A stretch of 64,000 bases of DNA from assembly GCF_029867415.1 (NCBI RefSeq), contig NC_081185.1, positions 82,716,469-82,780,468 of the forward strand, in the 5' to 3' direction. The DNA comes from Vicia villosa. Lineage: Eukaryota > Streptophyta > Magnoliopsida > Fabales > Fabaceae. Both the position numbers and the translations under genes were made by a program. Shown piece by piece: positions 31,756 to 44,551 of the stretch. How positions within the stretch are numbered: position 1 is the stretch's first letter; each line of letters begins with the position of its first letter. The notes below the pieces were generated by a model. It was not told the origin of the DNA. It did not search any database and worked only from the letters and a program-made list of their open reading frames with translations.

Positions 31756-34700
31756 TGTAACACCCCTTTTTACCCCATAAATAATAAGCATATAATCAGA
31801 GAATAAGCATGCATATAATTAAAAAGGGCGTCACATCGACGTTTTCAAAAACTAAAAGCTTTTAAAAACCGACAACATTTATCCACAAAATACAATACAC
31901 CTGGTCATTTCAAATAACACCTGACATATAATCATAATTCATCCAGAATATGCATTAACAGCGGAAAGTAATACTCGTGTGTTTCATATAAATGATACAT
32001 GTCCCATACCATGATCATATCTCCATAAACAACTCATAAAATAACCATAATCATAATATTTGGCCCAAAGCCTCTCAACAACAAGTAACCAATTAAACAG
32101 GTTCACAAGTTATAACAAAATACATAAACAATTAGAACATGAGTTCAACGTCTAAGCTACCCAGTGTTACATGACCAGAGCATTGACTCGCTACTTAATT
32201 ACCAAGCAAACTCAGAAGAAGCTCCGACTAGGTCACACGCAAGCTACTTAATCATCAAACCTGCATGTCGCCAAACGAGGGCAACATTAAAACAGAAGGG
32301 TGAGAATACAAACCATTATGAAGAAAGTATAACGGAATACAATGGTTAAATCAATACTTCAAGTAATTAATCATACTATGTATAACCATGTAGATAATAG
32401 TAATCAACCCATATTTCACATGTTATCGAGTATACAACAAGCTTGAATAGTATAATATTTCAATTCTACTATTATATTCTCAATTAAGTACACAATCATA
32501 GTTATCACATATGCACACATTTTATCAAAATATATATTCAAACTTCACTCGTTTCAATTATCAAACTCATACACATATCACAACTACATCAACTTCACAT
32601 ACTCAATTATCGCATAATTTTAATGTGACTCAATGCAAGATATGTGACGCTATGCATGTGGTACCGAATTGTGAACCCAAAGTTTCACCGCTTTCCGATT
32701 CAATATCTAGAATCCAAGCCACGCTTCCGATCCGGACAAGACCAAAGCCCACCCAAAATGTAAACATATAGTCTACCGCTTCCGATTCACTCTAGAATCT
32801 AAGCCCGCTTGTGTTTCAAAGCAAATCCACCTATGTTTCAAGGCACACTATGATATGAATGTATGTACAATGTCACAAATATATGCAATTAAGATCATCT
32901 CTACCATCTTAACTTTCCGCATATCACAATAATTCAACCCTATGAATTATCCACCAATTGTACACAACATTCACAACACACGCATCATTCACATACAAGA
33001 GGTCAATTAATCAATTACGATTCACACAATCCAATTAACACTAGTAACCACACTATCTCATGTTAATTCTCATTTTGCCAATTATACATGAACACACACT
33101 TTCAACATCAAGCAATTAATCATTAGAATTAATATTAACCAACTCCTCACAGAGAATCAATATTAGCACAACATCATTGGCATGGAAATATATATTTCTC
33201 AACATACATATTCAAGACAAAACACAATTACGGACAAATCCTCAAAATACCGTAATTTACCGACCAATCGAATAATTGATCTAATTCCAAATTTATTCCA
33301 ATCAATTGAACTCATTGAAATTAATTCAACTATTAATTAAGTCAACTAATTAATAATTATATTACATTAGTTCCAAGTTTCTAATTCATTTTCTATTCTA
33401 AACCAATATTTAATATAAAAGATATTCAAATTCAAACTATTTCAGTCGGTCCGTAAATATCACATTTTCAACAAATTAACACCACCATGTTAATCTACTA
33501 ATTAAACTTAACTATCACGTAAATTTTCATCAAATTCCGGACAACTAATTATACCGCTTAATTCGACTATTTCGATCAAACGGACTATTAGAATCTTATA
33601 ATATTTATTTCCATTACAATATAGCATCCTTATATAATCTCCTTTAATCAAAATGGAAACAGGCATAGAAAGAAAGAATATGCTAGTTTATTCTCCATTT
33701 AAAATGCACTACAGTAAGTACCATGGAACAATATGGAACATGAGATACATGTTATAGTATATGAACACACTACATTTTCAATTTCTATCTCTATTTATGA
33801 AGCGCTACAGTGTAAGTGAACCTACAATGTCACTATATATGAACATGTTAATACCATATAACTTAATGCCCACTACAGTAAATGAATGTATTACATAAAG
33901 CAAGTGATGTTAGTTTTTCTTTTATTTGACTAAGGTTTGTGTGGTTTCACGTTTTCTTTCAATTGGCCAAAAGTAATTCTACAACAGTATTTATAATGTG
34001 GCTCACATTACTAATTGGCCAAGAGAAAGCATCAGTAGCCAAGTAATGAATGAAAGAAGCAACGAAATGGAACGCGACACGTTTCTAGCCCTGCATAGAG
34101 AAACTGCCGTCGGTCATCAACACTTGGTGGTGACGTCATTCGGTCTCTAACCTATACTTCATTTTCATTTCATTTCATAAGTATATGAACACATGAGTAT
34201 TCGTTTCCAGTATTAATTTTGGTTTAAACTCCCAATTTTTCTACAGATTTCAATATACTAAACAGAAATTAAAACACATTTTTTTTATAAGATTCAACTA
34301 TGAACAAATATAAATATGTTAATCTACCAATTGCCCCATTATACTAACCCACAATGATTAGGGATTCTCCCCCTTACCTCTTGATTTCTCCTCCAAAACC
34401 CTAGCTCCTCTTCTTGTTCCTCTCCTCCACTTCTATTCTTTAAACCAGAAAATGAAAAATGATGCTTCTCCCCCTTATTTCCTCTCTTACTATCTTTATT
34501 TATTATATTGGGCTTCAAATGAATAACACCTCCTAATTGCTTATAACCCCAACAAATAGGCCCAATTGATAAAATAGAGTAGTCAAATAAATAATTATGC
34601 TCCAACAAATAAATATTATTACCCTAAATATTATTTCCCGATTAATCCAATTAACTCCAACTTTATCTCAATTAAATAAAATTCCAATAATAATATTATT

Positions 34701-34906
34701 TCTAATATTATTTCTAATATTATTTCTCTACATATTCCACGTTATTAATTCTTCGATTAACCAATTAAATTCCAACTTCACTTAATAATCCGAACACGTT
34801 TCTCAACAACACCGACGATCCAATTAATTATCAAACTTCGTCCAAATTAAGTAAATAAATCTTTATTTAATTTAATTAGCCAAATAATAAAATTCGGGCT
34901 GTTACA
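31756..34906 (-). repeat. Tekay-like element 3' LTR
   Basis: It starts TGTAACACCCC and ends GGGCTGTTACA on the + strand. It lies next to the polypurine tract at 34,907-34,922. The LTR is AT-rich and has no coding region. Short open frames in it recur at the same offset in the other LTR and are not genes. Confidence 0.92.
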
Positions 34907-34922
34907 ACTCTCCCCCACTTAA
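34907..34922 (-). other. Polypurine tract of the Tekay-like element
   Basis: On the - strand it reads AAGTGGGGGAGAGT, preceded by TTTTCGAGGACGAAAA, the usual end of chromovirus pol and PPT. E4 has the same arrangement at 24,256-24,291. Confidence 0.8.
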
Positions 34923-36777
34923 AATATTTTCGTCCTCGAAAATTCAGTCGACACAACCATTTCAACACCAAAACCACATCTCCTCTCTTTCTCGATTCAC
35001 ACTGATACAAAACGTTCTACTCTTACGACTACACAAAGCTGCAAAAGATGTCATTCCAATATCCGAAGAAAATACCATGCAAACACACAATCCTTTCGAT
35101 GTACAACTTAGCGAGTCTCTTCATCGAATAATCCATCCTTATCGGAATAAAACGAGTACATTTCGTCGACTATCCACACTGACCCAACTCACTTCACAAT
35201 TACTCGGTGCCTCGTCAATCTCGGAACAAAATCCATAGAGGTACTATATCACTTCCACTCAAAAAAATAGATAACTGTTGCACCAAACGAAACGGTTCCT
35301 GGCAAATCCAACTCAAATACACGATTCCGGTATATCCCTCTTCATACTTTACCACTACACATTTCCTCAAATTTCGATACATTATTAACACCATGATTAA
35401 TACTCAAATCATTACGATGTTCCTCATCCAAAATTCTCTTTGTCTGAATTCGAACCATCAGGAATATAAACTCGATCACAACATCTCATGACACCATTCC
35501 CGACGATCCAAAAGTTATCACTTTTTCCTTGATTAATCAATATCATCTTGTCAATCAATTACAAAATCCGATTGCTAACCTTCTCTAATCTTGTCAATAA
35601 TATCACAAGTAGGCTTCAACATACCAACTTAACACATGAAGACGTCGCTTCACAACCAAACTCAACTCTCTAAATCGTTCCAACGATTTCCAATTCTTGA
35701 ATCCTCAACATAACTTATAAAATTATTTCCTACTCAATGCATCGGCCACAACCTTCACTTTTTCAGGATGGTAATTCAACCAAAGATTAAAATCCTTCGA
35801 AATTCTACTCGTCTTGTTTACCTCATATTCATCTCTTGTGATCACTCAACACATCAAACCTTGATCCACACAAACAATGCCTCTTACATTCCAAAACAAA
35901 CACAAAGGCAAACAACTCCAATACATACATCGAATAATTCCTCTTATGTACTTTAAGTTACCTTGAAGCATAAGCTACCACTTATCGATATCTGCATCAA
36001 CACACCTCAACTCGAAATCTCATATCCAAGAAAATTCACTTCTTCCAACCAAAACTCACATTCAGAAAGCTTTACATAACCTTCTTCTCTTTCAGCACCG
36101 ATAACACAATCCTTAAATGTTAAACATGATCATCTTCGCTCTTTGAATCAAATATCCTCAAGAAACATTACCTCATAGAATCTTCTTTCTTCTTACTCGA
36201 TGAACAGGGTAACTCTACGACTATACACTCAGACAATGAACCTCTTCTCAAACAATTCCTCAAATCTACTCTTCAACTTCTCCTTGGTCGCTTTACACGC
36301 TACCAAGTTAGTAAGACAAGTCTATCTCGTTCAATATGATATCGTCTCCTATCAACAATAGATTAAGGGTGATCAAGTCCTCAATTTGTCAATAGAAAGT
36401 CGACAATCATAATGAAACATAAACCACCGTCACTAAACTATAATAGTGTTCCTTCAGAACTTGCACTCGAAATCACTTACAACACCGAGATCCACAATCT
36501 CTCTTACAGTTACAATTACTTAGTTCAACTCCAAACAGTTCACTCCAAAATTCATCAACTTGGTCTAACGCAAAACAATTTACATCAATTCTCAAAATCT
36601 CTACCAAAGATGACTAATTAATAATTCAAACACGTAAAAGAAATAGAAACAAAGCCACCGCAGTTGTATCAATAACTACACTTCCATGCATAACAGATAA
36701 AACATGATCCAATCTTATAGCACAATCCAAAGAATAAAATAATGCGTTGCACCATTATCAATAATAAAGCACGTACC
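34923..36777 (-). other. Degenerate pol-tail sequence of the Tekay-like element
   Basis: No long frame remains on either strand. Parts near 36,360-36,400 match the E4 tail near 24,060-24,090, so this looks like heavily mutated or rearranged internal DNA of the same family. No RT or integrase motif is readable. Confidence 0.55.
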
Positions 36778-37491
36778 TCAGATTAACTTATCCTTAGTAT
36801 TAGTCTCAGCACCAGACAACGCAAATGCTTTTCCTTTCGCTTGATCCTTCTCTGGCTTATCGCACATGGCACAATTGTGTCCTTGCTCACCACAACTGTA
36901 GCAAATCCTACTCGAACCAACTCCACAATCAACAGTTTTGTGACCCGTCTCGCCACACCTGTAGCACTTAATCGGAGTAGAAGCTCCTCCCCCACATGGC
37001 TTCTTGTCAAGGCCAGATTGTTCCCTCATGTCATCATACGATTTCTCACGGAATTGTTCTCCTCCTTGTTTCAACTGTAGAAACCTCACTTCTTTCTTTC
37101 CACGCACATCTTCTGGAAAATATTTTCCCAAAAATGCATCACGGAAAAGAGTCCAAGTAACTTTAATACCTTCTATTTCAAATCTCCGTACAGTATTACT
37201 CCACCAAACGTCAGCTTCTTTTATCAGCATGTGAGTACCAAACTGTACCTTCTGTACATCACTACAACTCACGACTTGAAAGATCTTCTCAATTTCTCTC
37301 ATCCATGCGTGCGCTTTGTCTGGTCCATACCCTCCTTCAAAGATCGGCGGGTTGCACCTTTGAAAGTCTACAAAAGCACGGAACTCATCCTTTCCTCCAT
37401 AACCGACATTCTCTTGCGGCGCTTGTCCAATCGCACCAGTCCACCTCATCATTGCCTCAACATTAATGTTAACATTCCTTCCCGCAGCCAT
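36778..37491 (-). CDS. gag: Shortened Gag of the Tekay-like element
   Basis: I chose the start at MAAGRNVNI (37,491), 110 bp after the PBS. The frame is open further upstream, but that part lies in the leader. The N-terminal half is a Ty3/gypsy retrotrans_gag domain (FEGGYGPDKAHAWMREIEKI, FLGKYFPEDVRGKKEVRFLQL). It then jumps to two CCHC knuckles, CYRCGETGHKTVDC and CYSCGEQGHNCAMC. Family Gags have some 70-80 residues more between the LQL and the basic region, so an internal deletion without frame loss is likely. The frame ends at 36,778 soon after the second knuckle, where protease should begin. It may still bind RNA. Particle assembly is uncertain. Confidence 0.75.
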   Translation of the reverse strand: MAAGRNVNINVEAMMRWTGAIGQAPQENVGYGGKDEFRAFVDFQRCNPPIFEGGYGPDKAHAWMREIEKIFQVVSCSDVQKVQFGTHMLIKEADVWWSNTVRRFEIEGIKVTWTLFRDAFLGKYFPEDVRGKKEVRFLQLKQGGEQFREKSYDDMREQSGLDKKPCGGGASTPIKCYRCGETGHKTVDCGVGSSRICYSCGEQGHNCAMCDKPEKDQAKGKAFALSGAETNTKDKLI

Positions 37492-37600
37492 CGTCCTAAA
37501 CAACCAAACAACCAGACAAAACAGTATCGATCGTGTCAGATACACGAATCAAATACAACAGGATAAAAACATTAATAACCTTGACCAACTGGTCGACCAT

Positions 37601-37612
37601 GCTCTGATACCA
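37601..37612 (-). other. Primer binding site of the Tekay-like element
   Basis: On the - strand it reads TGGTATCAGAGC, the consensus match to the initiator tRNA-Met, four bases from the 5' LTR. Confidence 0.85.
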
Positions 37613-37616
37613 CTAA

Positions 37617-40600
37617 TGTAACACCCCTTTTTACCCCATAAATAATAAGCATATAATCAGAGAATAAGCATGCATATAATTAAAAAGGGCGTCACATCGA
37701 CGTTTTCAAAAACTAAAAGCTTTTAAAAACCGACAACATTTATCCACAAAATACAATACACCTGGTCATTTCAAATAACACCTGACATATAATCATAATT
37801 CATCCAGAATATGCATTAACAGCGGAAAGTAATACTCGTGTGTTTCATATAAATGATACATGTCCCATACCATGATCATATCTCCATAAACAACTCATAA
37901 AATAACCATAATCATAATATTTGGCCCAAAGCCTCTCAACAACAAGTAACCAATTAAACAGGTTCACAAGTTATAACAAAATACATAAACAATTAGAACA
38001 TGAGTTCAACGTCTAAGCTACCCAGTGTTACATGACCAGAGCATTGACTCGCTACTTAATTACCAAGCAAACTCAGAAGAAGCTCCGACTAGGTCACACG
38101 CAAGCTACTTAATCATCAAACCTGCATGTCGCCAAACGAGGGCAACATTAAAACAGAAGGGTGAGAATACAAACCATTATGAAGAAAGTATAACGGAATA
38201 CAATGGTTAAATCAATACTTCAAGTAATTAATCATACTATGTATAACCATGTAGATAATAGTAATCAACCCATATTTCACATGTTATCGAGTATACAACA
38301 AGCTTGAATAGTATAATATTTCAATTCTACTATTATATTCTCAATTAAGTACACAATCATAGTTATCACATATGCACACATTTTATCAAAATATATATTC
38401 AAACTTCACTCGTTTCAATTATCAAACTCATACACATATCACAACTACATCAACTTCACATACTCAATTATCGCATAATTTTAATGTGACTCAATGCAAG
38501 ATATGTGACGCTATGCATGTGGTACCGAATTGTGAACCCAAAGTTTCACCGCTTTCCGATTCAATATCTAGAATCCAAGCCACGCTTCCGATCCGGACAA
38601 GACCAAAGCCCACCCAAAATGTAAACATATAGTCTACCGCTTCCGATTCACTCTAGAATCTAAGCCCGCTTGTGTTTCAAAGCAAATCCACCTATGTTTC
38701 AAGGCACACTATGATATGAATGTATGTACAATGTCACAAATATATGCAATTAAGATCATCTCTACCATCTTAACTTTCCGCATATCACAATAATTCAACC
38801 CTATGAATTATCCACCAATTGTACACAACATTCACAACACACGCATCATTCACATACAAGAGGTCAATTAATCAATTACGATTCACACAATCCAATTAAC
38901 ACTAGTAACCACACTATCTCATGTTAATTCTCATTTTGCCAATTATACATGAACACACACTTTCAACATCAAGCAATTAATCATTAGAATTAATATTAAC
39001 CAACTCCTCACAGAGAATCAATATTAGCACAACATCATTGGCATGGAAATATATATTTCTCAACATACATATTCAAGACAAAACACAATTACGGACAAAT
39101 CCTCAAAATACCGTAATTTACCGACCAATCGAATAATTGATCTAATTCCAAATTTATTCCAATCAATTGAACTCATTGAAATTAATTCAACTATTAATTA
39201 AGTCAACTAATTAATAATTATATTACATTAGTTCCAAGTTTCTAATTCATTTTCTATTCTAAACCAATATTTAATATAAAAGATATTCAAATTCAAACTA
39301 TTTCAGTCGGTCCGTAAATATCACATTTTCAACAAATTAACACCACCATGTTAATCTACTAATTAAACTTAACTATCACGTAAATTTTCATCAAATTCCG
39401 GACAACTAATTATACCGCTTAATTCGACTATTTCGATCAAACGGACTATTAGAATCTTATAATATTTATTTCCATTACAATATAGCATCCTTATATAATC
39501 TCCTTTAATCAAAATGGAAACAGGCATAGAAAGAAAGAATATGCTAGTTTATTCTCCATTTAAAATGCACTACAGTAAGTACCATGGAACAATATGGAAC
39601 ATGAGATACATGTTATAGTATATGAACACACTACATTTTCAATTTCTATCTCTATTTATGAAGCGCTACAGTGTAAGTGAACCTACAATGTCACTATATA
39701 TGAACATGTTAATACCATATAACTTAATGCCCACTACAGTAAATGAATGTATTACATAAAGCAAGTGATGTTAGTTTTTCTTTTATTTGACTAAGGTTTG
39801 TGTGGTTTCACGTTTTCTTTCAATTGGCCAAAAGTAATTCTACAACAGTATTTATAATGTGGCTCACATTACTAATTGGCCAAGAGAAAGCATCAGTAGC
39901 CAAGTAATGAATGAAAGAAGCAACGAAATGGAACGCGACACGTTTCTAGCCCTGCATAGAGAAACTGCCGTCGGTCATCAACACTTGGTGGTGACGTCAT
40001 TCGGTCTCTAACCTATACTTCATTTTCATTTCATTTTCATAAGTATATGAACACATGAGTATTCGTTTCCAGTATTAATTTTGGTTTAAACTCCCAATTT
40101 TTCTACAGATTTCAATATACTAAACAGAAATTAAAACACATTTTTTTTATAAGATTCAACTATGAACAAATATAAATATGTTAATCTACCAATTGCCCCA
40201 TTATACTAACCCACAATGATTAGGGATTCTCCCCCTTACCTCTTGATTTCTCCTCCAAAACCCTAGCTCCTCTTCTTGTTCCTCTCCTCCACTTCTATTC
40301 TTTAAACCAGAAAATGAAAAATGATGCTTCTCCCCCTTATTTCCTCTCTTACTATCTTTATTTATTATATTGGGCTTCAAATGAATAACACCTCCTAATT
40401 GCTTATAACCCCAACAAATAGGCCCAATTGATAAAATAGAGTAGTCAAATAAATAATTATGCTCCAACAAATAAATATTATTACCCTAAATATTATTTCC
40501 CGATTAATCCAATTAACTCCAACTTTATCTCAATTAAATAAAATTCCAATAATAATATTATTTCTAATATTATTTCTAATATTATTTCTCTACATATTCC

Positions 40601-40768
40601 ACGTTATTAATTCTTCGATTAACCAATTAAATTCCAACTTCACTTAATAATCCGAACACGTTTCTCAACAACACCGACGATCCAATTAATTATCAAACTT
40701 CGTCCAAATTAAGTAAATAAATCTTTATTTAATTTAATTAGCCAAATAATAAAATTCGGGCTGTTACA
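37617..40768 (-). repeat. Tekay-like element 5' LTR
   Basis: This 3,152-bp LTR is nearly identical to 31,756-34,906. The difference seen is one extra T near 40,035. It is adjacent to the PBS. Confidence 0.92.
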
Positions 40769-40773
40769 TGACA

Positions 40774-41043
40774 CAACCTAAAAAATATCATGCTGCCAAA
40801 CCAAAAGAATATCATGTTGTTCCTCCTGTTACTTATCATGCTAAACCCAAGTTCAAACAGAACTTGAGGAAAACTAACAAGAAAGGACCCAAGAAACTGT
40901 GGGTACCTAAGGAGAAGATAATATCTGTTGCAGATATCCTTAGCAGCAAAGAAGACAAAGCACAAAATGTCATGGTACCTGGACTCTGGGTGCTCGCGAT
41001 ACATGACGAGAAGAAGGTCTATGTTCAAAGATCTGGTGCTTAA
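40774..41043 (+). pseudogene. gag: Maximus-2 gag, 3' end
   Basis: This continues the gag frame after the nested insertion (QPKKYHAAKPKEYH...) and ends RSGA and TAA at 41,041-41,043. Like Maximus-1 it overlaps pol in the +1 frame. Confidence 0.85.
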
Positions 41044-44000
41044 ATCTGGTGGAGAAGTCAAGTTTGGAGGAGATCAGAAGGGCAAGATTATTGGCTCTAG
41101 AACCATAAGTATTGGTAACTCTCCTTCCATAACTAATGTACTTCTTGTAGAAGGATTAGCGCATAACTTATTATCCATAAGTCAATTAAGTGACAATGGT
41201 TGTGACATTATCTTCAATCAAAAGTCTTACAAGGCTGTAAGTCAGAAGGATGGCTCAATCCTATTTACAGGCAAGAGAAAGAACAACATTTATAAGATTG
41301 ATCTTTCAGATCATGAGAAGCAGAAGGTAACTTGCCTTATGTCTGTTTCTGAAGAGCAATGGGTCTGGCACAGAAGATTAGGACATGCTAGTTTGAGAAA
41401 GATTTCTCAGATTAACAAACTAAATCTGGTCAAAGGACTCCCAAATCTGAAATACAAATCTGATGCTCTTTGTGAAGCATGTCAGAAGGGCAAGTTCTTC
41501 AGACCTGCATTCAAATCTAAGAATGTTGTCTCTTCCTCAAGGCCGTTAGAACTTCTGCACATTGACCTGTTTGGACCAGTCAAAACAGCATCTGTCAGAG
41601 GGAAGAAATATGGATTAGTCATCGTAGATGATTATAGCCGTTGGACATGGGTAAAGTTCTTAAAACACAAGGATGAGTCTCATTCAGTGTTCTTTGAATT
41701 CTGCACTCAGATTCAATCTGAGAAGGAGTGCAAAATCATAAAGGTCAGAAGTGATCATGATGGTGAATTTGAGAACAGATTCTTTGAGGAGTTCTTCAAA
41801 GAAAATGGTATTGCCCATGATTTCTCTTGTCCTAGAACTCCACAGCAAAATGGAGTTGTAGAGCGAAAGAATAGGACTCTACAAGAAATGGCCAAAACCA
41901 TGATCAATGAAACTAATATGGCTAAGCACTTCTGGGCAGAAGCAATAAACACTGCATGTTATATTCAGAATAGAATCTATATAAGACCTATTCTAAATAA
42001 GACTCCTTATGAATTGTGGAAGAACAGAAAGCCCAACATTTCATATTTTCATCCTTTTGGATGTGTTTGTTTTATTCTGAATACTAAAGATCATCTTGGT
42101 AAGTTTGATTCTAAGGCACAAAAATGTTTCCTTCTTGGATATTCTGAACGCCCTAAAGGCTACAAAGTATACCATAATGAAACATTGGTTGTAGAAGAAT
42201 CAATCAATATCAGATTTGATGATAAGCTTGGTCTTGAAAAGCCAAAGCAGATTGAGAATTTTGCAGATATAGATATTGATATATCAGAAGCTGTAGAACC
42301 AAGAAGCAAAGTTTCAGAAGCTGAAAATCTAAGAAGCAAAGAATCAGAAGATCAAGTTGCTGCATCTTTAGAGAATCTCAGAATTTCTGAAGAGCCAACC
42401 GTCAGAAGATCTTCTAGACTCATTTTGGCTCACTCAGAAGATGTGATCCTTGGAAAGAAAGATGATCCTATCAGAACCAGAGCATTCCTTAAGAACAATG
42501 CAAAATGACAATTAGGTCTTGTTTCTTTGATCGAGCCAACTTCTGTTGATCAAGCTCTAGAAGATCCAGACTGGATAATTGCCCTGCAAGAAGAACTAAA
42601 TCAGTTTACAAGGAATGATGTATGGGATCTTGTTCCTAGACAAAAAGGATTCAACATCATTGGTACAAAGTGGGTTTTCAGAAACAAGCTTAGTGAGAAG
42701 GGAGAAGTGGTAAGAAACAAAGCCAGACTTGTGGCTCAGGGATATAGTCAACAAGAAGGAATTGACTATACTGAAACCTTTGCACCAGTGGCCAGGTTAG
42801 AATCTATTCGCTTATTAATTTCTTTTGCCACTCAACATAACATCACTCTGTATCAGATGGATGTTAAGAGTGCCTTCTTAAATGGTTATATAGATGAGGA
42901 AGTCTATGTCCACTAACCTCCTGGTTTTGAAGACTCTAAGTCTCCAGAACATGTTTTCAAACTTAAGAAATCATTGTACGGATTGAAGCAAGCTCCTAGA
43001 GCTTGGTATGAAAGATTAAGTTCTTTCCTTCTGGATAATGGTTTCACTAGAGGACAAGTGGATACGACTCTCTTCTGTAAAACATATAAGAAGGACATTT
43101 TACTTTGTCAAATTTATGTTGATGATATTATTTTTGGAACATCTAATGCTTCACTTGGAAAGGAGTTTGCTAAGTCTATGCAGGCTGAATTTGAAATGAG
43201 TATGATGGGTGAACTCAAGTATTTTCTTGGAATTCAAATCAATCAAACTTCTGATGGAACTTATGTTCATCAAACGGAGTATGTGAAAGAACTTATGAAG
43301 AAGTTTAATCTCTCTGAAAGAAGCCAAAACTCCTATGCATCCAACGTGTGTTCTAGGTAAGGATGAGGTAAGTAAGAAGGTAGATCAGAAGTTGTACAGA
43401 GGTATGATTGGATCTCTTCTATATTTAACTGCTTCTAGACCTGACATTCTATTCAGTGTTTGTTTGTGCGCTAGATTCCAATCAGATCCTAGAGAATCTC
43501 ACTTAATTGCTTTTAAGAGAATTCTGAGGTATCTGAAAGGTACTACTAATGTTGGTTTAGTCTACAGAAAATCTAAAGAATACAACTTAGTAGGATTTTG
43601 TGATGCTGACTATGCTGGAGATAGAATTGAAAGGAAAAGTACTTCTGGAAGTTGTCAATTTCTTGGAAGTCATTTGATCTCCTGGTACAGCAAGAAGCAA
43701 GCTACCATTGCCCTCTCAACAACAGAAGCAGAATATGTTGCTGCTGCTGGTTGTAGCACACAAATGCTCTGGATGAAGAGTCAGCTAGAAGATTATCAAA
43801 TATATGAGAGTAACATTCCTATCTTCTGTGATAATACCTCTGTCATATGTTTATCTAATAATCTTATCTTACATTCCAAAGCTAAACATTTTGAGATTAA
43901 ACATCATTTCATTAGGGACTATGTTCAGAAGGGTGTTCTCTCTTTTAACTTTGTGGATACAGACCATCAATTGGCTCATATCTTTACAAAACCCCTTGCT

Positions 44001-44057
44001 GAAGATAGGTTTAAGTTCATTCTGAAGAATACCAGTATGGATTTATGCCCAGAATGA
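40928..44057 (+). pseudogene. pol: Maximus-2 pol, broken
   Basis: It runs colinear with the Maximus-1 pol. Protease still has WYLDSGCS, but HMTG has become YMTR. The integrase core has SDHDGEFEN where SDHGGEFEN is expected. RT keeps YVDDIIFG, and RNase H keeps CDADYAGD and STTEAEYVAA. Breaks are TGA at 42,506-42,508, TAA at 42,914-42,916 just before PPGFED, and a frameshift near 43,320-43,340. It ends MDLCPE and TGA at 44,055-44,057. The changed protease and integrase positions plus the stops mark it as dead. Confidence 0.9.
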
Positions 44058-44551
44058 GAAGATGAGAAGATCTCATGCATGGTTAAATTCTGAAATATGT
44101 TGGGATTATGTGAATATAAGAAGTTTTGATAATGATCAATTAGAAGTTCTGATTCTGTTATTACTAACGTTTCATTGTCTAAGTTGATTCAGAATCTCTT
44201 TTAAAGTAAAACAGTTGTCACCAGTTTTCTAGAAAATGAACACGTGTTTACTATTTCCGGACAAGCATGCGTGCAGTTGAGGAGACGCCGCCCTAGGTAA
44301 CTGTGCAAATCATTTCATTTTGTCACTTTATCTCTCCTAACGTCATATCTCATTAAATGCAAATTGATGTCATGTTTTTCTGTAATCATTTCACTTAAAC
44401 CATTTTGCAGTTATTATTTTTTTCTTTCCAACCTTTTATATACTCCCCTTCATCTTCATTTCATCTTTTTCACTCTCTCTCTTCATTCGTCCCTCTCTTT
44501 TTGCATTCTTCGCATAAACCCTAGTTTGTGTCTGAAACTTAGCATATCATC
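44058..44551 (+). promoter_or_regulatory. Promoter-like block between pol and ORF3, Maximus-2
   Basis: The region has an ACGTCA motif (44,340-44,345), a TATATA box (44,437-44,442), a CT-rich leader and an AACCCTAG string (about 44,517-44,524) shortly before the ORF3 ATG. This is the order of a plant promoter and leader. It is well conserved in Maximus-1 (- strand 9,345-9,060), although that copy has lost ORF3. A separate ORF3 promoter is inference. Confidence 0.5.

Larger units (their letters stand above)
31756..40768 (-). mobile_element. Non-autonomous Tekay-like gypsy element (gag only) with 3.15-kb LTRs
   Basis: The LTRs 31,756-34,906 and 37,617-40,768 (3,151 and 3,152 bp) are flanked by tgaca (31,751-31,755; 40,769-40,773). 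On the - strand the PBS lies next to the right LTR and a polypurine tract next to the left one. The only LTR difference I found is one T in a T run near 40,035. The 2.7-kb interior has a shortened gag and no recognisable RT, RNase H or integrase frame. The near-identity of the LTRs means recent movement, so enzymes must have come from another copy. Confidence 0.92.

Noticed and set aside
32164..34785. Several 60-90 codon frames in the Tekay-like LTR (also at 38,025-40,647)
   Set aside because: They are identical in both LTR copies, short, and without recognisable domains.
34923..36777. Complete pol of the Tekay-like element
   Set aside because: No RT, RNase H or integrase motif can be read in any frame. 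Only tail similarity to E4 remains.
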